Shown here: one piece after another, positions 55,600 through 64,000 of the stretch
Layout: the number at the start of each line of letters is the position of its first letter
Position numbering within the stretch: position 1 is the stretch's first letter
Assembly (NCBI GenBank): GCA_036426205.1
Contig: WSYH01001241.1
Coordinates: 68,843-132,842 of the forward strand
Origin: Ascaphus truei
Lineage: Eukaryota > Chordata > Amphibia > Anura > Ascaphidae
Direction: 5' to 3'
Length of the DNA: 64,000 bases
The notes under the pieces: model-generated
Databases searched by the model: none
The model's input: the letters and a program-made list of their open reading frames with translations, nothing else
What the model was told of the DNA's origin: nothing
Program-made: the position numbers and the translations under genes

Positions 55600-57016
55600 G
55601 CTATAACAGTATAGGGCTCTGTTCACAGACAAGCCAGGAAGGACACACATTACTGATCACCCAGTCCTTACAGGGGATTTGAGACCCCTACACAAGCATG
55701 CTTACCGGGTCTCAGCCGAGATTAAGGGTAGCAAAGAGGGAAGTAGAGTAGATGCTGGCCCTAGGGGTAATTGTACCATCTCAGAGCCCTTGTCCGGTAG
55801 TCCTAGTACCTAAGAAGGATGGGACCACCCGTTTCTGTGTGGACTACCGGCAGCTCAACGCTGGGATGGTTTCAGATGCCTACCCCATGCCCCGCATGGA
55901 TGAGTTACTGGATGGACTCGAGGGGGCAAGGTATCTGACCGCCATGGATCTCAGTAAAGGATACTGGCAGATCCGCTTGACCCATGAGTCTAGGGTGTAA
56001 GTCGGCTTTCATCACCCCAAGTGGCTTCTATGAGTTTTTAGTGATGCCATTTGGGATGAAGAATGCACCGGCTACCTTCCAACGCCTGGTCAATCGTTTG
56101 CTAGAGGGTATGCAAGGGATGATATTGCTATGTTCAGCAACTCTTGGGAATCACACTTAATTCATGTAGCTGCAGTGCTAGCCAGGATTAGGGAGGCAGG
56201 TCTCACCTTTAAACCTACCAAGTGCTTAGTAGGGATGGCGGAAGTCTTATACCTAGGGCATAGGGTGGATGGAGGGCACCTCAAGCCAGAACCAGCTAAG
56301 GTAGAGGCAGTAGTGCAGTGGCCCACTCACAAAACCAAGAAGCAAGTTATGGCTTTCCTAGGCACCGCAGGCTACTATAGAAAGTTTGTTCCCCAGTATA
56401 GTGACATTGATTGCCAAACCCCTGACTTACTTGACCCAGAAGTGATGGTAGTCTGGTCTCCAGCCTGTGAAAAAGCATTTCAGGCTTTGAAGACTGCACT
56501 GGCCAGAGCACCCATTTTAGCTGCTCCAGATTATTCCAAAAAAATTCTGGTGCAGGCTGATGCCTTAGAATTTGGCATTGGGGCTGTGCTGAGCCAGGTG
56601 GGGGAGGAGGGCAGTGAACATCCAGTGGTATATCCGAGCCGCACGCTGCTGCCCAGCGAAGTGGCCTAAGCCACTATTGAGAAGGAGTGTCTGGCCATAG
56701 TATGGACTCTCAAGAAACTACAACCCTATCTGTATGGTAGATCATTCACGGTTATCACGGACCATAACCCCCTAAGTTGGTTACAGAGGGTGTCAGGAGA
56801 GAATGCCAAGCTCTTGCACAGGAGTCTTGCCTTACAAGAGTTTGATTTCACCTTCCAGCACAAGAAGGGCAGTGAGCATGGTAATGCTGACGGCCTCTCC
56901 CGGCAGGACAATCCCCATGAACTACTGACTTCAAAAACTCTAAGGTCAGCCCAACCACCAGAGGAGGTGGCCAGGCAGACCTTTGGCTTTGAGTGGGGGA
57001 GGTGTAACGAAAATTA
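55600..57016 (+). pseudogene. Gmr1-like RT and RNase H
   Basis: Upstream (frames mixed) HITDHPVLTGDLRPLHKHAY starts the RT. From 55752: MLALGVIVPSQSPCPVVLVP, KKDGTTRFCVDYRQLNAG and YLTAMDLSKGYWQIRL (motif A). The fingers and palm continue after a shift. At motif C the reading is [12 protein letters not shown], the usual Y-x-D-D being altered by a small deletion near 56119. The thumb has PTKCLVGMAEVLYLGHRVDG and FLGTAGYYRKFVPQYS. RNase H shows VQADALEFGIGAVLSQVG, EKECLAIVWTLKKLQPYLYG and VITDHNPLSWLQ; one stop (56667-56669) lies inside. The protein ends GRCNEN with the stop inside the LTR start, a tight RT-RH-LTR junction. Confidence 0.87.
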
Positions 57017-58604
57017 GGGTAATTAGCGCATTAAAAAAGGCAGTATGCTCGGCTGGTAACCCCTATTTCGCATTGGGGATGAAGGGGTTCCTTTTATATG
57101 CACCAAAAATGTACTGTTTTTCCCTCTGTCCCGTATTATCCCCATTTTGCAGGATTGTATATGCCTGCAGTAATGTATTGCATGGTATACCGGCATTACT
57201 GGTTTTGGACACAAGATGCCGCTGCGAGCGCCAAACCACAAGTTAATTGGAGAAGCGTGGCGGGGTCTCTTTGTTCCATTGAGAGGTATAGGTATCCATT
57301 ACTGAGGCTGGAAATCGCAACCGCATGGTCAATTAAATCAAAGTGCTGTGGTTTTCAGTCTCAAGTGGTTATCGGATACAATGTATCCCCGTCCCGGTTA
57401 GAAGAGTAACTTACAAGGCAGCCAGCAATTGGCGTGGGAACTCGGTCATTGGACGTGGGAACTCGGTTAACTGCAAGTCAATTGACATGAGAAGACCATA
57501 GCCCAGCATTGCCAGCTCAAGGAGAAGCCCTAACTCGGGAACGGGAAGGGCTAGCACCCTGAAATTTGGTGTGCAGCCCCAGAGTAACACCCCAAGCACA
57601 CACACATTAAAAGTATAACTTTAGGACAAGTAAAACATGTATTTTTAATAAAGTGTATTTTTGGCTGCAGTTTTAAATGTACAGGCAGGATGAGGTTTTT
57701 TCTACTGTCATTGTAATGCACACAGGGACTAAATGTTTTAACATCCATGAGCTGGGGCACTTCCCTATGCAGACTTCCTAGACCCCCTGTTGAGGCAGAG
57801 CCTGTGAGTCTAGGGAAGTGTTGCATATAAAAGCCCCAGAGCCAGGATGTGTGAATTAGCCGGGATGCCCGCTGAATGGGAGATCCTGTTAGCCACCTGG
57901 GCAAGTTCACACCCTGAGTCCCACTCCCAGCCTGGGAGACACCAGGTAAAAAGGGGAGTACACATATGTTAAGCAGCCAAGGTGTAAATGTCGCACAGGC
58001 GCTGTATTAACCGGAAATCTCTATAGTGCCCACTCTGCAAACTGTGGGCAAGTTGGGGATTGGTGAATGGGAAAATTCCCATGAGGGGGATTGGGTGGGT
58101 ATGTTGGAGATATGATCTCAGACACTATATACATGACCCCCGAGCTATCCGCGTTGTCTTTCATCTTTGTTCTACAATGTGAACGAATTTCCACTTTGCT
58201 TCTACAAGCGGATGAGAGCAGCAGCAACGATTCCTGAATGCAACAAGTTAATTACAACGGAACCAAGGACACAACTCTGCTTCAGGATTTCGTTAGTGCT
58301 GGGGGTTATCTAACAAACCCCAACGGACCAAAATGAACTTTTCCACATTCACAGACTTATTGAGCTGGCACTGTGCGCCCCTTGCAAAAGGACACGCATT
58401 TTAAAAGACAATATTCCGTGCTTTGGTTTACTTTTGGACATTCTATCCCGTCCTCTCCCTCAGTAAGTATATGTCAAGTATATTCTAAGGTTGTCGTGTG
58501 TCTGACTATCAAGGAAATAAATGTCAGTTTATTTTGCTCAACTTGTGTGCTCAATGTCGTGCCCCAAAATATAAAATTGTTGATCAGGTCAGTCCACCGT
58601 GACA
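57003..58604 (+). repeat. 3' LTR of the first Gmr1-like element
   Basis: Begins TGTAACGAAAATT after the purine tract gagtgggggagg and ends CCACCGTGACA, about 1.6 kb. Signals in order: TATAAAAG at 57826-57833 and AATAAA at 58516-58521. The end point is fixed because minus-strand gypsy integrase coding starts at 58607. No second LTR copy is present to confirm it. Confidence 0.72.
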
Positions 58605-58606
58605 CC

Positions 58607-59580
58607 GAGCTCTTCAGGTGAGCCATTGGAGCGGCTCGGGTAGGAAGTTTTTTTCGTTGAATATACCTGTAACATCACTGATAGTGTCATTCTACTGACT
58701 CATGCATTTTTGGCCAAAAGAAATGGTCTCTGATGAGTCCCAAACTCTTTTCCACATCGAGATGTCCATGCTCATCATGCAAGTCTTTCAGGACCATATA
58801 CTGAAGCAGCGGCCGTTATTCGAACACTTCACGCGTCATGTACATCGGAATCCTGATTTGAAACCGCGGGATGAATTCCAGCCTTCCCGCACTAAGATGC
58901 GAGCGTGGGGAGTGCAGAAAAACGAATTTTAGTGTTCTGGCTATTAAAAACATGAAATTGACACAGTAGCACAGTAGCACAGTACTGTACACATTACAAT
59001 TCATCCATTGTATTGCAAAAGAAGAAACAGAATCCATGAATTTCAAACAAAACATCCGCATTAAGCGCGGGTGCCTGGGGCGATTGGCCACGTTCATGCT
59101 GCGTGGGGAACAGCAGAGAACTCAAAATCGGCACCGAGATGTGTTCGAATAACCGCCGCTGCATCAGTATTGTAAGTTCCTTGGGAGAACCAGTTGTCTT
59201 CTATCCGGGTGGTTGGGGTATTTCACCACCCGATAGAGTAGCCCATTGTTGATCTCAAACTTATCTTCTTCTCGCATGAGTATGGCGACCATGTCACCGG
59301 GAGCACGTTTCATAATGGCAGGCCTATTTCTCTGGATGGCCTGTCGGATAATTCCAGCCACGGGGTCCCTTATCTGATGTTGTACCATATCGCCCCACGT
59401 GATGATCTGATCTGGAGTGATGTTCATCCCATCGGGGTCACAGTAAGCAGCGGGGATAGACTTGAATTGGCATCCCAAGGAATCAGCCACCCTCAGTTCT
59501 GAGAAGGCCACTTTACCTCCTATGATAGCCACCGTGTTGCACATGGCTTGAATATTTGGTTCAGGGATCTCCTCCCAGAG
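58607..59580 (-). pseudogene. Gypsy integrase N-terminal region, split by a MITE
   Basis: 59544-59170 reads IITWGDMVQHQIRDPVAGII, NNGLLYRVVKYPNHPDRRQL and VLPRNLQY. After the MITE the same frame resumes with MVLKDLHDEHGHLDVEKSLG and LIRDHFFWPKMHESVE (HHCC histidines). It ends with a worn YIQRKKLPTRAAPMAHLKSS up to the Gmr1-like LTR. Removing the MITE and one TA restores the frame across the site. The catalytic core is lost. Confidence 0.82.
58801..59167. mobile_element. 367-bp MITE with TA target duplication
   Basis: Ends ctgaagcagcggccgttatt and (RC) ctgatgcagcggcggttatt, extending through cgaacac, with two mismatches in 27. TA flanks both sides (58799-58800 and 59168-59169), and the interrupted gypsy codons give the empty site. 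The inside holds a short open frame (58702-58932) that is only a shadow. Confidence 0.85.
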
Positions 59581-59600
59581 GTCATTGTCTGGAGTGGCAG

Positions 59601-60023
59601 TTAGTCCTGGTCTTCAGGATCATCGGCTCCTATGTTCAGAGGCCCCAGTTTATATTTCAGGGTAAATTTGTAGTTTGACAAGGAAGCCAACCATCGATGG
59701 TCGGTAGCATCCAACTTGGCGGTGGTCAATATGTAAGTGAGCGGATTGTAATCCGTCCTTACTTCAAAAGTGACACCATAGAGGTAATCATGGAGTTTAT
59801 CTACAATTGCCCATTTAAGAGCAAGGAACTCCAGCTTGTGTACCGGGTAGTTCTGCTTGCTGGAAGTAAGACTATGGATGACGTAGGCTACTGGTTGGAG
59901 TCCCTCCAGGTATTTCTGGTGCAGGATGAAACCCAAGTCATTGAGACTTGCGTCAACATGGAGAACATACAGTAGGGCTGTTCTGGGTCTGCAAAAGCGA
60001 GAAAAGGTGTTTCTGTTAGGCAT
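59601..60023 (-). pseudogene. Gypsy RNase H (minus strand)
   Basis: Open for 140 codons: LLYVLHVDASLNDLGFILHQ (first D), GLQPVAYVIHSLTSSKQNYP, KLEFLALKWAIVDKLHDYLY (E) and FEVRTDYNPLTYILTTAKLD (D), then YKLGPLNIGADDPEDQD. The residues expected of an RNase H are present. It continues the RT after a frameshift near 60060. Confidence 0.85.
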
Positions 60024-60082
60024 TTCTTCAGGCCGATGAACGCCTTTTCACAGACGTCCGTCCACTTGTTGTTGAGCGGTAG

Positions 60083-60655
60083 TCACACTGAGGTGGCTTT
60101 CCGCCCTGTCCCCTCAGGGTAGATCTTGAGAAGATTGTTAAGGACATTTGCCTTGCTGAAATACCCCTTCTCGAAATGGCGATAGTACCCGCAGAATCCT
60201 ATAAAGGAACGTAGCTCCATAACATTTTCTGGTCTTGGCCAGTTCACCACGAATTCAATTTTTGCGGGGTCAGTAGCTATCCAATTTGTAGACACTATGT
60301 GTCCCACGTAGGTCACTGAGGTGCGGCAGAATCGACATTTGTCCAAGGACAACTTCAAGCCTTCTTGGCCCAATCGATCCAGCACTTTCAGTAGCCGTTC
60401 TTCATGTTCCTCCAGAGTCTTGCCAAGAATTATGATATCGTCCAGGTAGACTAAACATTCCCGTGGGTTCATGTCGCCGATGGCCTTCTCCATCAAACGC
60501 TGGAAGATTGCAGGGGCACCACAAATGCCTTGGGGCATGCGGGTGAATTGGTAGAAGCCATGGGGACATACGAATGCCGTCTTCTCGGTCTTCTTCACTC
60601 ATTGGTACCTGATAGAACCCAGATCTCAAGCCTAATACACTGAACCACTGGCTTC
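60083..60655 (-). pseudogene. Gypsy RT (minus strand)
   Basis: Opens at SQWFSVLGLRSGFYQVPMSE (motif A region, with G where the catalytic D of VLDLRSG is expected), then a frameshift to TAFVCPHGFYQFTRMPQGIC, APAIFQRLMEKAI and CLVYLDDIIILGKTLEEH (motif C, DD intact). The thumb has LDKCRFCRTSVTYVGHIVST and LRSFIGFCGYYRHFEKGYFS. About the first third of the RT is missing. The loss of the motif A aspartate would inactivate it. Confidence 0.85.
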
Positions 60656-60656
60656 C

Positions 60657-61109
60657 CGACTGCGTGATGATGTCACCTCTACACGTTTCACGTCATGTGA
60701 CGCTTCTTCAGGAGGTATATCCAACTACACCCATTAGCTGCTGCTATTCTGCTGCTCACCGGTATAAGGCAGCTGCTATACCTGCCATCCTTGTAATGAG
60801 GAAAGCAGGTATAGCAGCTGCCTTATTCAGGGGCGCGGTAGGATAGCCAGTCATATGTGGAAGTGCATGCACACCGCTAAATGGTGCTGGAGGGGGGTAC
60901 TTATTTGCCGGTGCACTGAGTCCAGGGAGGTCCAGACATCCCAAAGGAGATCAGCAAAGAAAATGGAAGCAGGCAGACGGTCTTCTGAAGATGCACATTA
61001 AATTGCATCTTCAGAAGACCGTGCGCCTGCTTCCATTTTCTGAGCGGTAGGATAGCAGCAGCTAATGGGTGTAGTTGGACATACCTCCTGAAGAAGCGTC
61101 ACATGACGC
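60657..61109. repeat. Nested palindromic unit with hammerhead-like end
   Basis: Outer arms 60691-60748 and 61051-61109 are inverted copies with about one mismatch. Inside lie two more hairpins: 60770-60835 (ggtataaggcagctgctata against its complement) and 60957-61042 (agaaaatggaagcaggc against its complement around cattaaat). The right arm is cut by the LTR at 61110. Confidence 0.88.
60667..60712 (-). ncRNA. Hammerhead-like motif in palindromic unit
   Basis: The minus strand reads CTGAAGA, a stem II formed by AGCGTCA/TGACGT, GAAA, then ACGTGT (one G-T wobble from a palindrome) and A. All core boxes are present. The plus-strand counterpart at 61088-61109 is truncated before GAAA by the LTR. 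Confidence 0.55.
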
Positions 61110-61593
61110 TGTGACAGGGTGAATGAACGTCACCAGCCCTATACCTGACAGACCTATCACATTATATCTATCGACAGCTGCGGGGGTCCCCTATCTAGTA
61201 TATAGACCTATGTTTAGGTCTGCAGTGCAGCAGTGACAAGGTTAAAATTCAGCTGGGAGGTCTGGTTAATTAGTCTGATCCCAGCTGCCTCATCAAGGAC
61301 CTTTAAAAACCCCAGACAGCACACACATGCAGCCTGTCTGAATCATGGAGGTACACTGAAACTCTGGAGGGAGAATAGCTTGATTTAATGTCTGTTTTTC
61401 TGGGACATTTTGTTTGATGCTGAATTGTTTCTGTGGACTTTGAACAGAAAGGGCAAAGTCCTGCTCAGGACTTATACTGCTTTACTTTATATATGCTGAA
61501 GAAAAGCTCATGTTATTTTTGTGTGCCATGTTTTGAGGCTCAATAAAAAGCCTTATCAAGAAACCCACGTATGGTTGCATGTACCCTGCAACA
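61110..61593 (+). repeat. 5' LTR of the second Gmr1-like element
   Basis: 484 bp, TGTGACAGGGTG to ACCCTGCAACA. TATA-like tttatatatgc near 61487-61497 and AATAAA at 61542-61547, in the expected order. It begins exactly where the palindromic unit's hammerhead arm is cut. Confidence 0.78.
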
Positions 61594-61595
61594 TA

Positions 61596-61612
61596 TGGTG
61601 TCAGAGTGGGAT
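61596..61612 (+). promoter_or_regulatory. Primer-binding site
   Basis: tggtgtcagagtgggat starts two bases after the LTR, the normal position for a tRNA primer site; TGGTGTCAGA-type sites are common in vertebrate gypsy elements. The tRNA was not identified. Confidence 0.65.
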
Positions 61613-61712
61613 GCTGAGAGGCTCTTGCAGTTGCAGGGCCACACAAAAAAAAATGGAATAACTTTTAAAAGAGTTTCTGTGTGAGCAGACCAGACAGCAG
61701 GGACTGTTAATG

Positions 61713-62400
61713 CAGGAACAGGCCCAACTACAGGCAGAGAGAGATGAAAGACTGTTGCAGCAGCAAACCTAGCTCCTAATCCAGCAGCAGGCAGCACAGG
61801 ATGAGCGGATAGCCAGGTTGCTGACACAATCCCAGGGGTCTGTCAGTCCAGAGTTTGCAAACAAACCTCCGGTCCTCCTGAGGAAAATGACTCAGAACAA
61901 GGATCCAGAGGCTTTTCTACTGACATTTGAAAGGGTCTTCAGATCGCTGGGCAACCGCTTTGGCACCGCTCCTCATAGGAGATGCCCACGCCTCATATCA
62001 GGGCCTCCCAGTTGATCAGGCAATGGACTACAAACAAATAAAAGCCGCCATACTGGATCGCTTAGGTCTGACCCCAGAGACCTACCGGCAGCAGTTCCAG
62101 AACCTGAAGTATACCTCTAAGATGAGACCCCGGGTCCTCGCTCAGCGGTTATTGGACTTGTGTACTCGCTGGATACAACCCGAGGAGTGCACTAAGGAGG
62201 CAATTCTTGAGCAAGTTGTTTTGGAACAATTCCAAAGGTAATATCCCCTTCGGCACACTGTTGGGTACAACACCATGCTGCGGAAACCCTAGCTTTGGCG
62301 GTCCGACTCGTTGAGAACTTCCTTGGGGCCGAGGAGCAGGCGAGTGTCATGGACCCGACTGATCCGACTCCACCAGCACTTGCGGACACCTAAAGAGGGA
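61713..62400 (+). pseudogene. Gmr1-like gag with SCAN-like capsid domain
   Basis: Begins with a glutamine-rich, likely coiled-coil segment (MQEQAQLQAERDERLLQQQ, then a stop, then QQQAAQDERIARLLTQSQGS). Next comes MTQNKDPEAFLLTFERVFRS, and after a frameshift WATALAPLLIGDAHASYQGL. The key block (about 62076-62238) reads LGLTPETYRQQFQNLKY, RPRVLAQRLLDLCTRWIQPE and CTKEAILEQVVLEQFQR, which follows the SCAN-domain pattern almost step by step; LALAVRLVENFLGAEEQ continues it after a further shift. Gag capsids of Gmr1-like elements are the known source of the SCAN domain. Three or more lesions make this copy inactive. Confidence 0.83.
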
Positions 62401-62639
62401 GACCGGACCAATGGGGAAACTACGGCCCCTCCATATGCAACCGCAAAGTGCCACGAAATAAGCAGTCCTTCCAACAAGGGAGAGGTCCAAACGCCGGGCA
62501 CCACCGAGACCCTCATCCACTTCCTGATGTCGACTTGTCGCAAAATGAGAGGAACTTCAGAGGACATTGCCCACAGGACCCATCAGATATCTGGTCTCCA
62601 GTATCCAGTCCAGCTGAGCGGTATCCGCGGCACCCTCTT

Positions 62640-63180
62640 GCGAGGGAACCCTCTCCATGTTCTGCCTGCGGAGAACAAGGCCACCGGCATGTAGACTGTC
62701 CTCTGATGGATTTTTCCTTGTCACCTTGGCCTTCCCCAGAGAAAGTTGCAAGCCCGGGCTACTTCCAGTCCAGATTGGGGGTAAAACCGTCCAGGCCCTT
62801 GTAGATTCAGGCTCTAGAAAAACGCTGGTCTTCCAGGAAATGTTACCGTGCTTTCCTTTGACTCCCCATGGAGTATAGAGTGTATAAACGGCGATGTAAA
62901 ATGGTATCCGACGGCCAAAATCCTGCTACAGGTAAAAGGGCAGGAGGCCAGGATCGAAGTAGGATTGAAGTAGGAGTCACTCCTTTGCTCCCTGCCCCCG
63001 TTTTGCTCAGCTGGGACTGGCCTTTCTTTTCAAACCTTATGGCTCCAGTCTCTCAGGAGGAGCCTCATTCTCTGGCTCAGGAGAAACCTGGTAAACTGTT
63101 CATCTTCTCAGCAGACCTATTCCCCAGTAGACACAGAGTTCCAAAGACTCGGAGGCAAAGACTCTATGACAAACAGATAG
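62640..63180 (+). pseudogene. Gmr1-like zinc knuckle and aspartic protease
   Basis: PSPCSACGEQGHRHVDCP (about 62650-62703) is a CCHC zinc knuckle. After a frame change, LLPVQIGGKTVQALVDSGSR and KTLVFQEML give the aspartic protease (DSG active site, about 62765-62840). Downstream, in another frame, SWDWPFFSNLMAPVSQEEPH matches the linker after the protease. The coding stops making sense at RLYDKQI (63177), where a PLE-like insert starts. At least three frame changes. Confidence 0.75.
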
Positions 63181-63186
63181 AAAAAA

Positions 63187-63409
63187 AGGTAGGCATGGCG
63201 GTTCACAGCCGTCCGTAGGGTAAGGATAAAGTGCAAACAATAAATAAAATAAAAAACTTTTAATGTGCACTAGACATTACAGGATGCCACAAGAACACTT
63301 TGATGTGTTTCGTCCTGTGATTAGGACTTTGTCAAAGAGTTGACAAACAGGACTGGTTGCAGAAATCTGGGATTCAAGATGGCCATATAAATAGGCATAA
63401 GTAACAAGT
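63187..63409 (-). mobile_element. Short PLE-type terminal fragment inserted in the Gmr1-like element
   Basis: Interrupts the coding between RLYDKQI and GDGQEKEEIGP. The minus strand reads tctttgacaaagtcctaatc, then aggacgaaacacatcaaagt and an aaaagttttttattttattt end, the layout seen at the termini of the PLE copies. Exact ends and any target duplication are unclear. Confidence 0.5.
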
Positions 63410-63410
63410 A

Positions 63411-63683
63411 ATGACTGGGGATGGCCAGGAGAAGGAAGAGATAGGCCCTGGGGATTTACCAGAGCTATGTCTCCCTGATTTTCGCCAGAGGCAGAGTGAG
63501 GACCCAGTCCTGGCCAGACAATATGATAAAGTGGTAAAAATTGATGACCAGATATTGAATGCACAAGGGGTAATGGTGTTCCCTCATTTTGAATTGTCAA
63601 ATGATATCCTGTATAGGGTAAACAAGCAGACACAAACAGGGGAGGTCACGAGACAAATATTGGTTCCCAAGGCATTTGTTTAA
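63411..63683 (+). pseudogene. Gmr1-like pol segment upstream of integrase
   Basis: 90-codon open stretch: DLPELCLPDFRQRQSEDPVL, KIDDQILNAQGVMVFPHFEL and ILYRVNKQTQTGEVTRQILV. The end LYRV...RQILVPKAF is the segment that directly precedes the zinc region of gypsy integrases (compare RQLVLPRNLQ in the minus-strand element). It follows the protease with no RT in between, as in Gmr1-type order. The first ATG (63411) falls in or beside the insert and is not a real start. Confidence 0.72.
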
Positions 63684-63701
63684 ACGGTCTTCACCCTAGC
63701 C

Positions 63702-63800
63702 CAGTGGTTCCCAAACTTTTTCGGTTCAAGGCTCCCCAAGGCGATCAGAATTTTTTCAAGGCTCCCCAAGGCGATCAGGATTTTTCCGCGGCGCCCAAAG
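63702..63800 (+). mobile_element. hAT-like repeat end
   Basis: CAGTGGTTCCCAAACTTTTT is the kind of terminal inverted repeat found in hAT transposons. It is followed by a duplicated phrase tcaaggctccccaaggcgatcag (63726 and 63756). The other end lies outside the window or in the microsatellite. Confidence 0.55.
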
Positions 63801-63835
63801 TAAAAACAAAGTTTTATATACAGTACATACATAAC

Positions 63836-64000
63836 AGATGCAGTGCACAGTTGGTGTCTCTCTCAGACACACTCTGTCTCTCTCACACACACTGTCTCTC
63901 TCTCTCTCTCTCTCACTCATTCAGACACTCTTTCACTCTCACTCCGACTCTCTCTCTCAGACCTCACACACACTCTCAGACCTCACACACACTCTCAGAC
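63836..64000. repeat. TC/CA-rich microsatellite
   Basis: Runs of tctctc, cacaca and cagac up to the window end, including ctcacacacactctcagac repeated at least twice. Confidence 0.95.

Larger units (their letters stand above)
53975..58604 (+). mobile_element. Gmr1-like Ty3/gypsy element, 3' part (integrase before RT)
   Basis: Coding order is integrase (54240-55582), RT (about 55620-56130), RNase H (56140-57016), LTR (57003-58604). RNase H directly abuts the LTR, so integrase-first is the true order and not a rearranged join. This is the arrangement known for Gmr1-type gypsy elements. The gag and 5' LTR are missing. The right LTR end lies against a minus-strand gypsy integrase gene, into which it probably inserted. 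Confidence 0.82.
58607..60655 (-). mobile_element. Ty3/gypsy element, RT to integrase fragment (minus strand)
   Basis: Conventional gypsy order on the minus strand: RT (60655-60083), RNase H (60023-59601), integrase zinc region (59544-58607). Truncated on both sides: by the palindromic unit at 60656 and by the Gmr1-like LTR at 58606. A MITE splits the integrase. Confidence 0.83.
61110..63690 (+). mobile_element. Second Gmr1-like element, 5' part
   Basis: LTR (61110-61593), primer-binding site, gag with SCAN-like capsid, zinc knuckle, protease, a PLE-like insert, then the region preceding an integrase, where a hAT-like repeat cuts it off. The order protease then pre-integrase (no RT between) agrees with the integrase-first plan of the element at 53975-58604. 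The LTRs of the two differ, so they are different families. Confidence 0.8.

Noticed and set aside
58702..58932. 76-codon plus-strand frame across the MITE edge
   Set aside because: It crosses the insertion boundary at 58800 and runs antisense to gypsy integrase, so it cannot be an old gene.
1..64000. Host tRNA or rRNA genes and host exons
   Set aside because: Looked for A/B-box pairs with cloverleaf potential, rRNA-like stretches and exon-like motifs; only the SINE head resembled a tRNA and nothing else was convincing.

Overview
The window reads as a retroelement graveyard from a large, repeat-rich vertebrate genome, most probably an amphibian (likely a frog). The reasoning is inference from the mix of families: several Penelope-like elements (PLEs) with GIY-YIG remnants, a Tx1/L1-type LINE, an APE-type LINE with a 2A peptide, Ty3/gypsy chromovirus and Gmr1-like elements, BEL/Pao, a MIR/CORE-like SINE and TA-flanked MITEs. 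No host protein gene, rRNA or tRNA gene was recognised on either strand. There are no bacterial features.

Layout. 1-10,531: PLE copies in a giant inverted repeat (about 4.9 kb arms, hairpin centre at 5,383, a 7-N gap at 5,317-5,323), possibly an assembly fold-back. 10,532-14,102: 3' part of a gypsy chromovirus whose LTR carries a rearranged PLE insertion with a 13-bp target duplication. 14,103-17,176: BEL/Pao element lacking its RT core. 17,505-20,250: PLE with readable RT but deleted endonuclease core. 20,251-22,951: MITE, a possible LTR and unassigned DNA. 22,952-26,686: nearly intact LINE with a 1,112-codon ORF encoding a 2A peptide, an APE endonuclease and an RT. 26,687-30,334: gene-free, with a 514-bp tandem duplication. 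30,335-33,600: SINE split by a solo LTR, then the 3' end of a minus-strand gypsy element.

33,681-53,640: two inverted copies of one PLE family. The plus-strand copy has been opened at least four times: by a 1.2-kb solo LTR with a perfect 5-bp duplication, by a second copy of the 2A LINE family (itself hit by a MITE), by a Tx1/L1-like LINE and by a PLE of another clade followed by a palindromic unit. 53,975-58,604: 3' part of a Gmr1-like gypsy with integrase upstream of RT-RNase H. 58,607-60,655: minus-strand gypsy with conventional order, interrupted by a TA-flanked MITE. 60,657-61,109: nested palindromic unit. 61,110-63,690: 5' part of a second Gmr1-like element (LTR, primer-binding site, SCAN-like capsid, zinc knuckle, protease). 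63,702-64,000: hAT-like repeat end and a microsatellite.

The most notable signals are the 2A peptide in the intact LINE, hammerhead-ribozyme-like motifs with self-complementary stem III in PLE and palindromic units, the integrase-first gene order, and the SCAN-like gag. The elements do not act as one pathway; they form a stratigraphy of insertions. Boundaries marked 'about' were judged by eye from internal copy-to-copy comparison.
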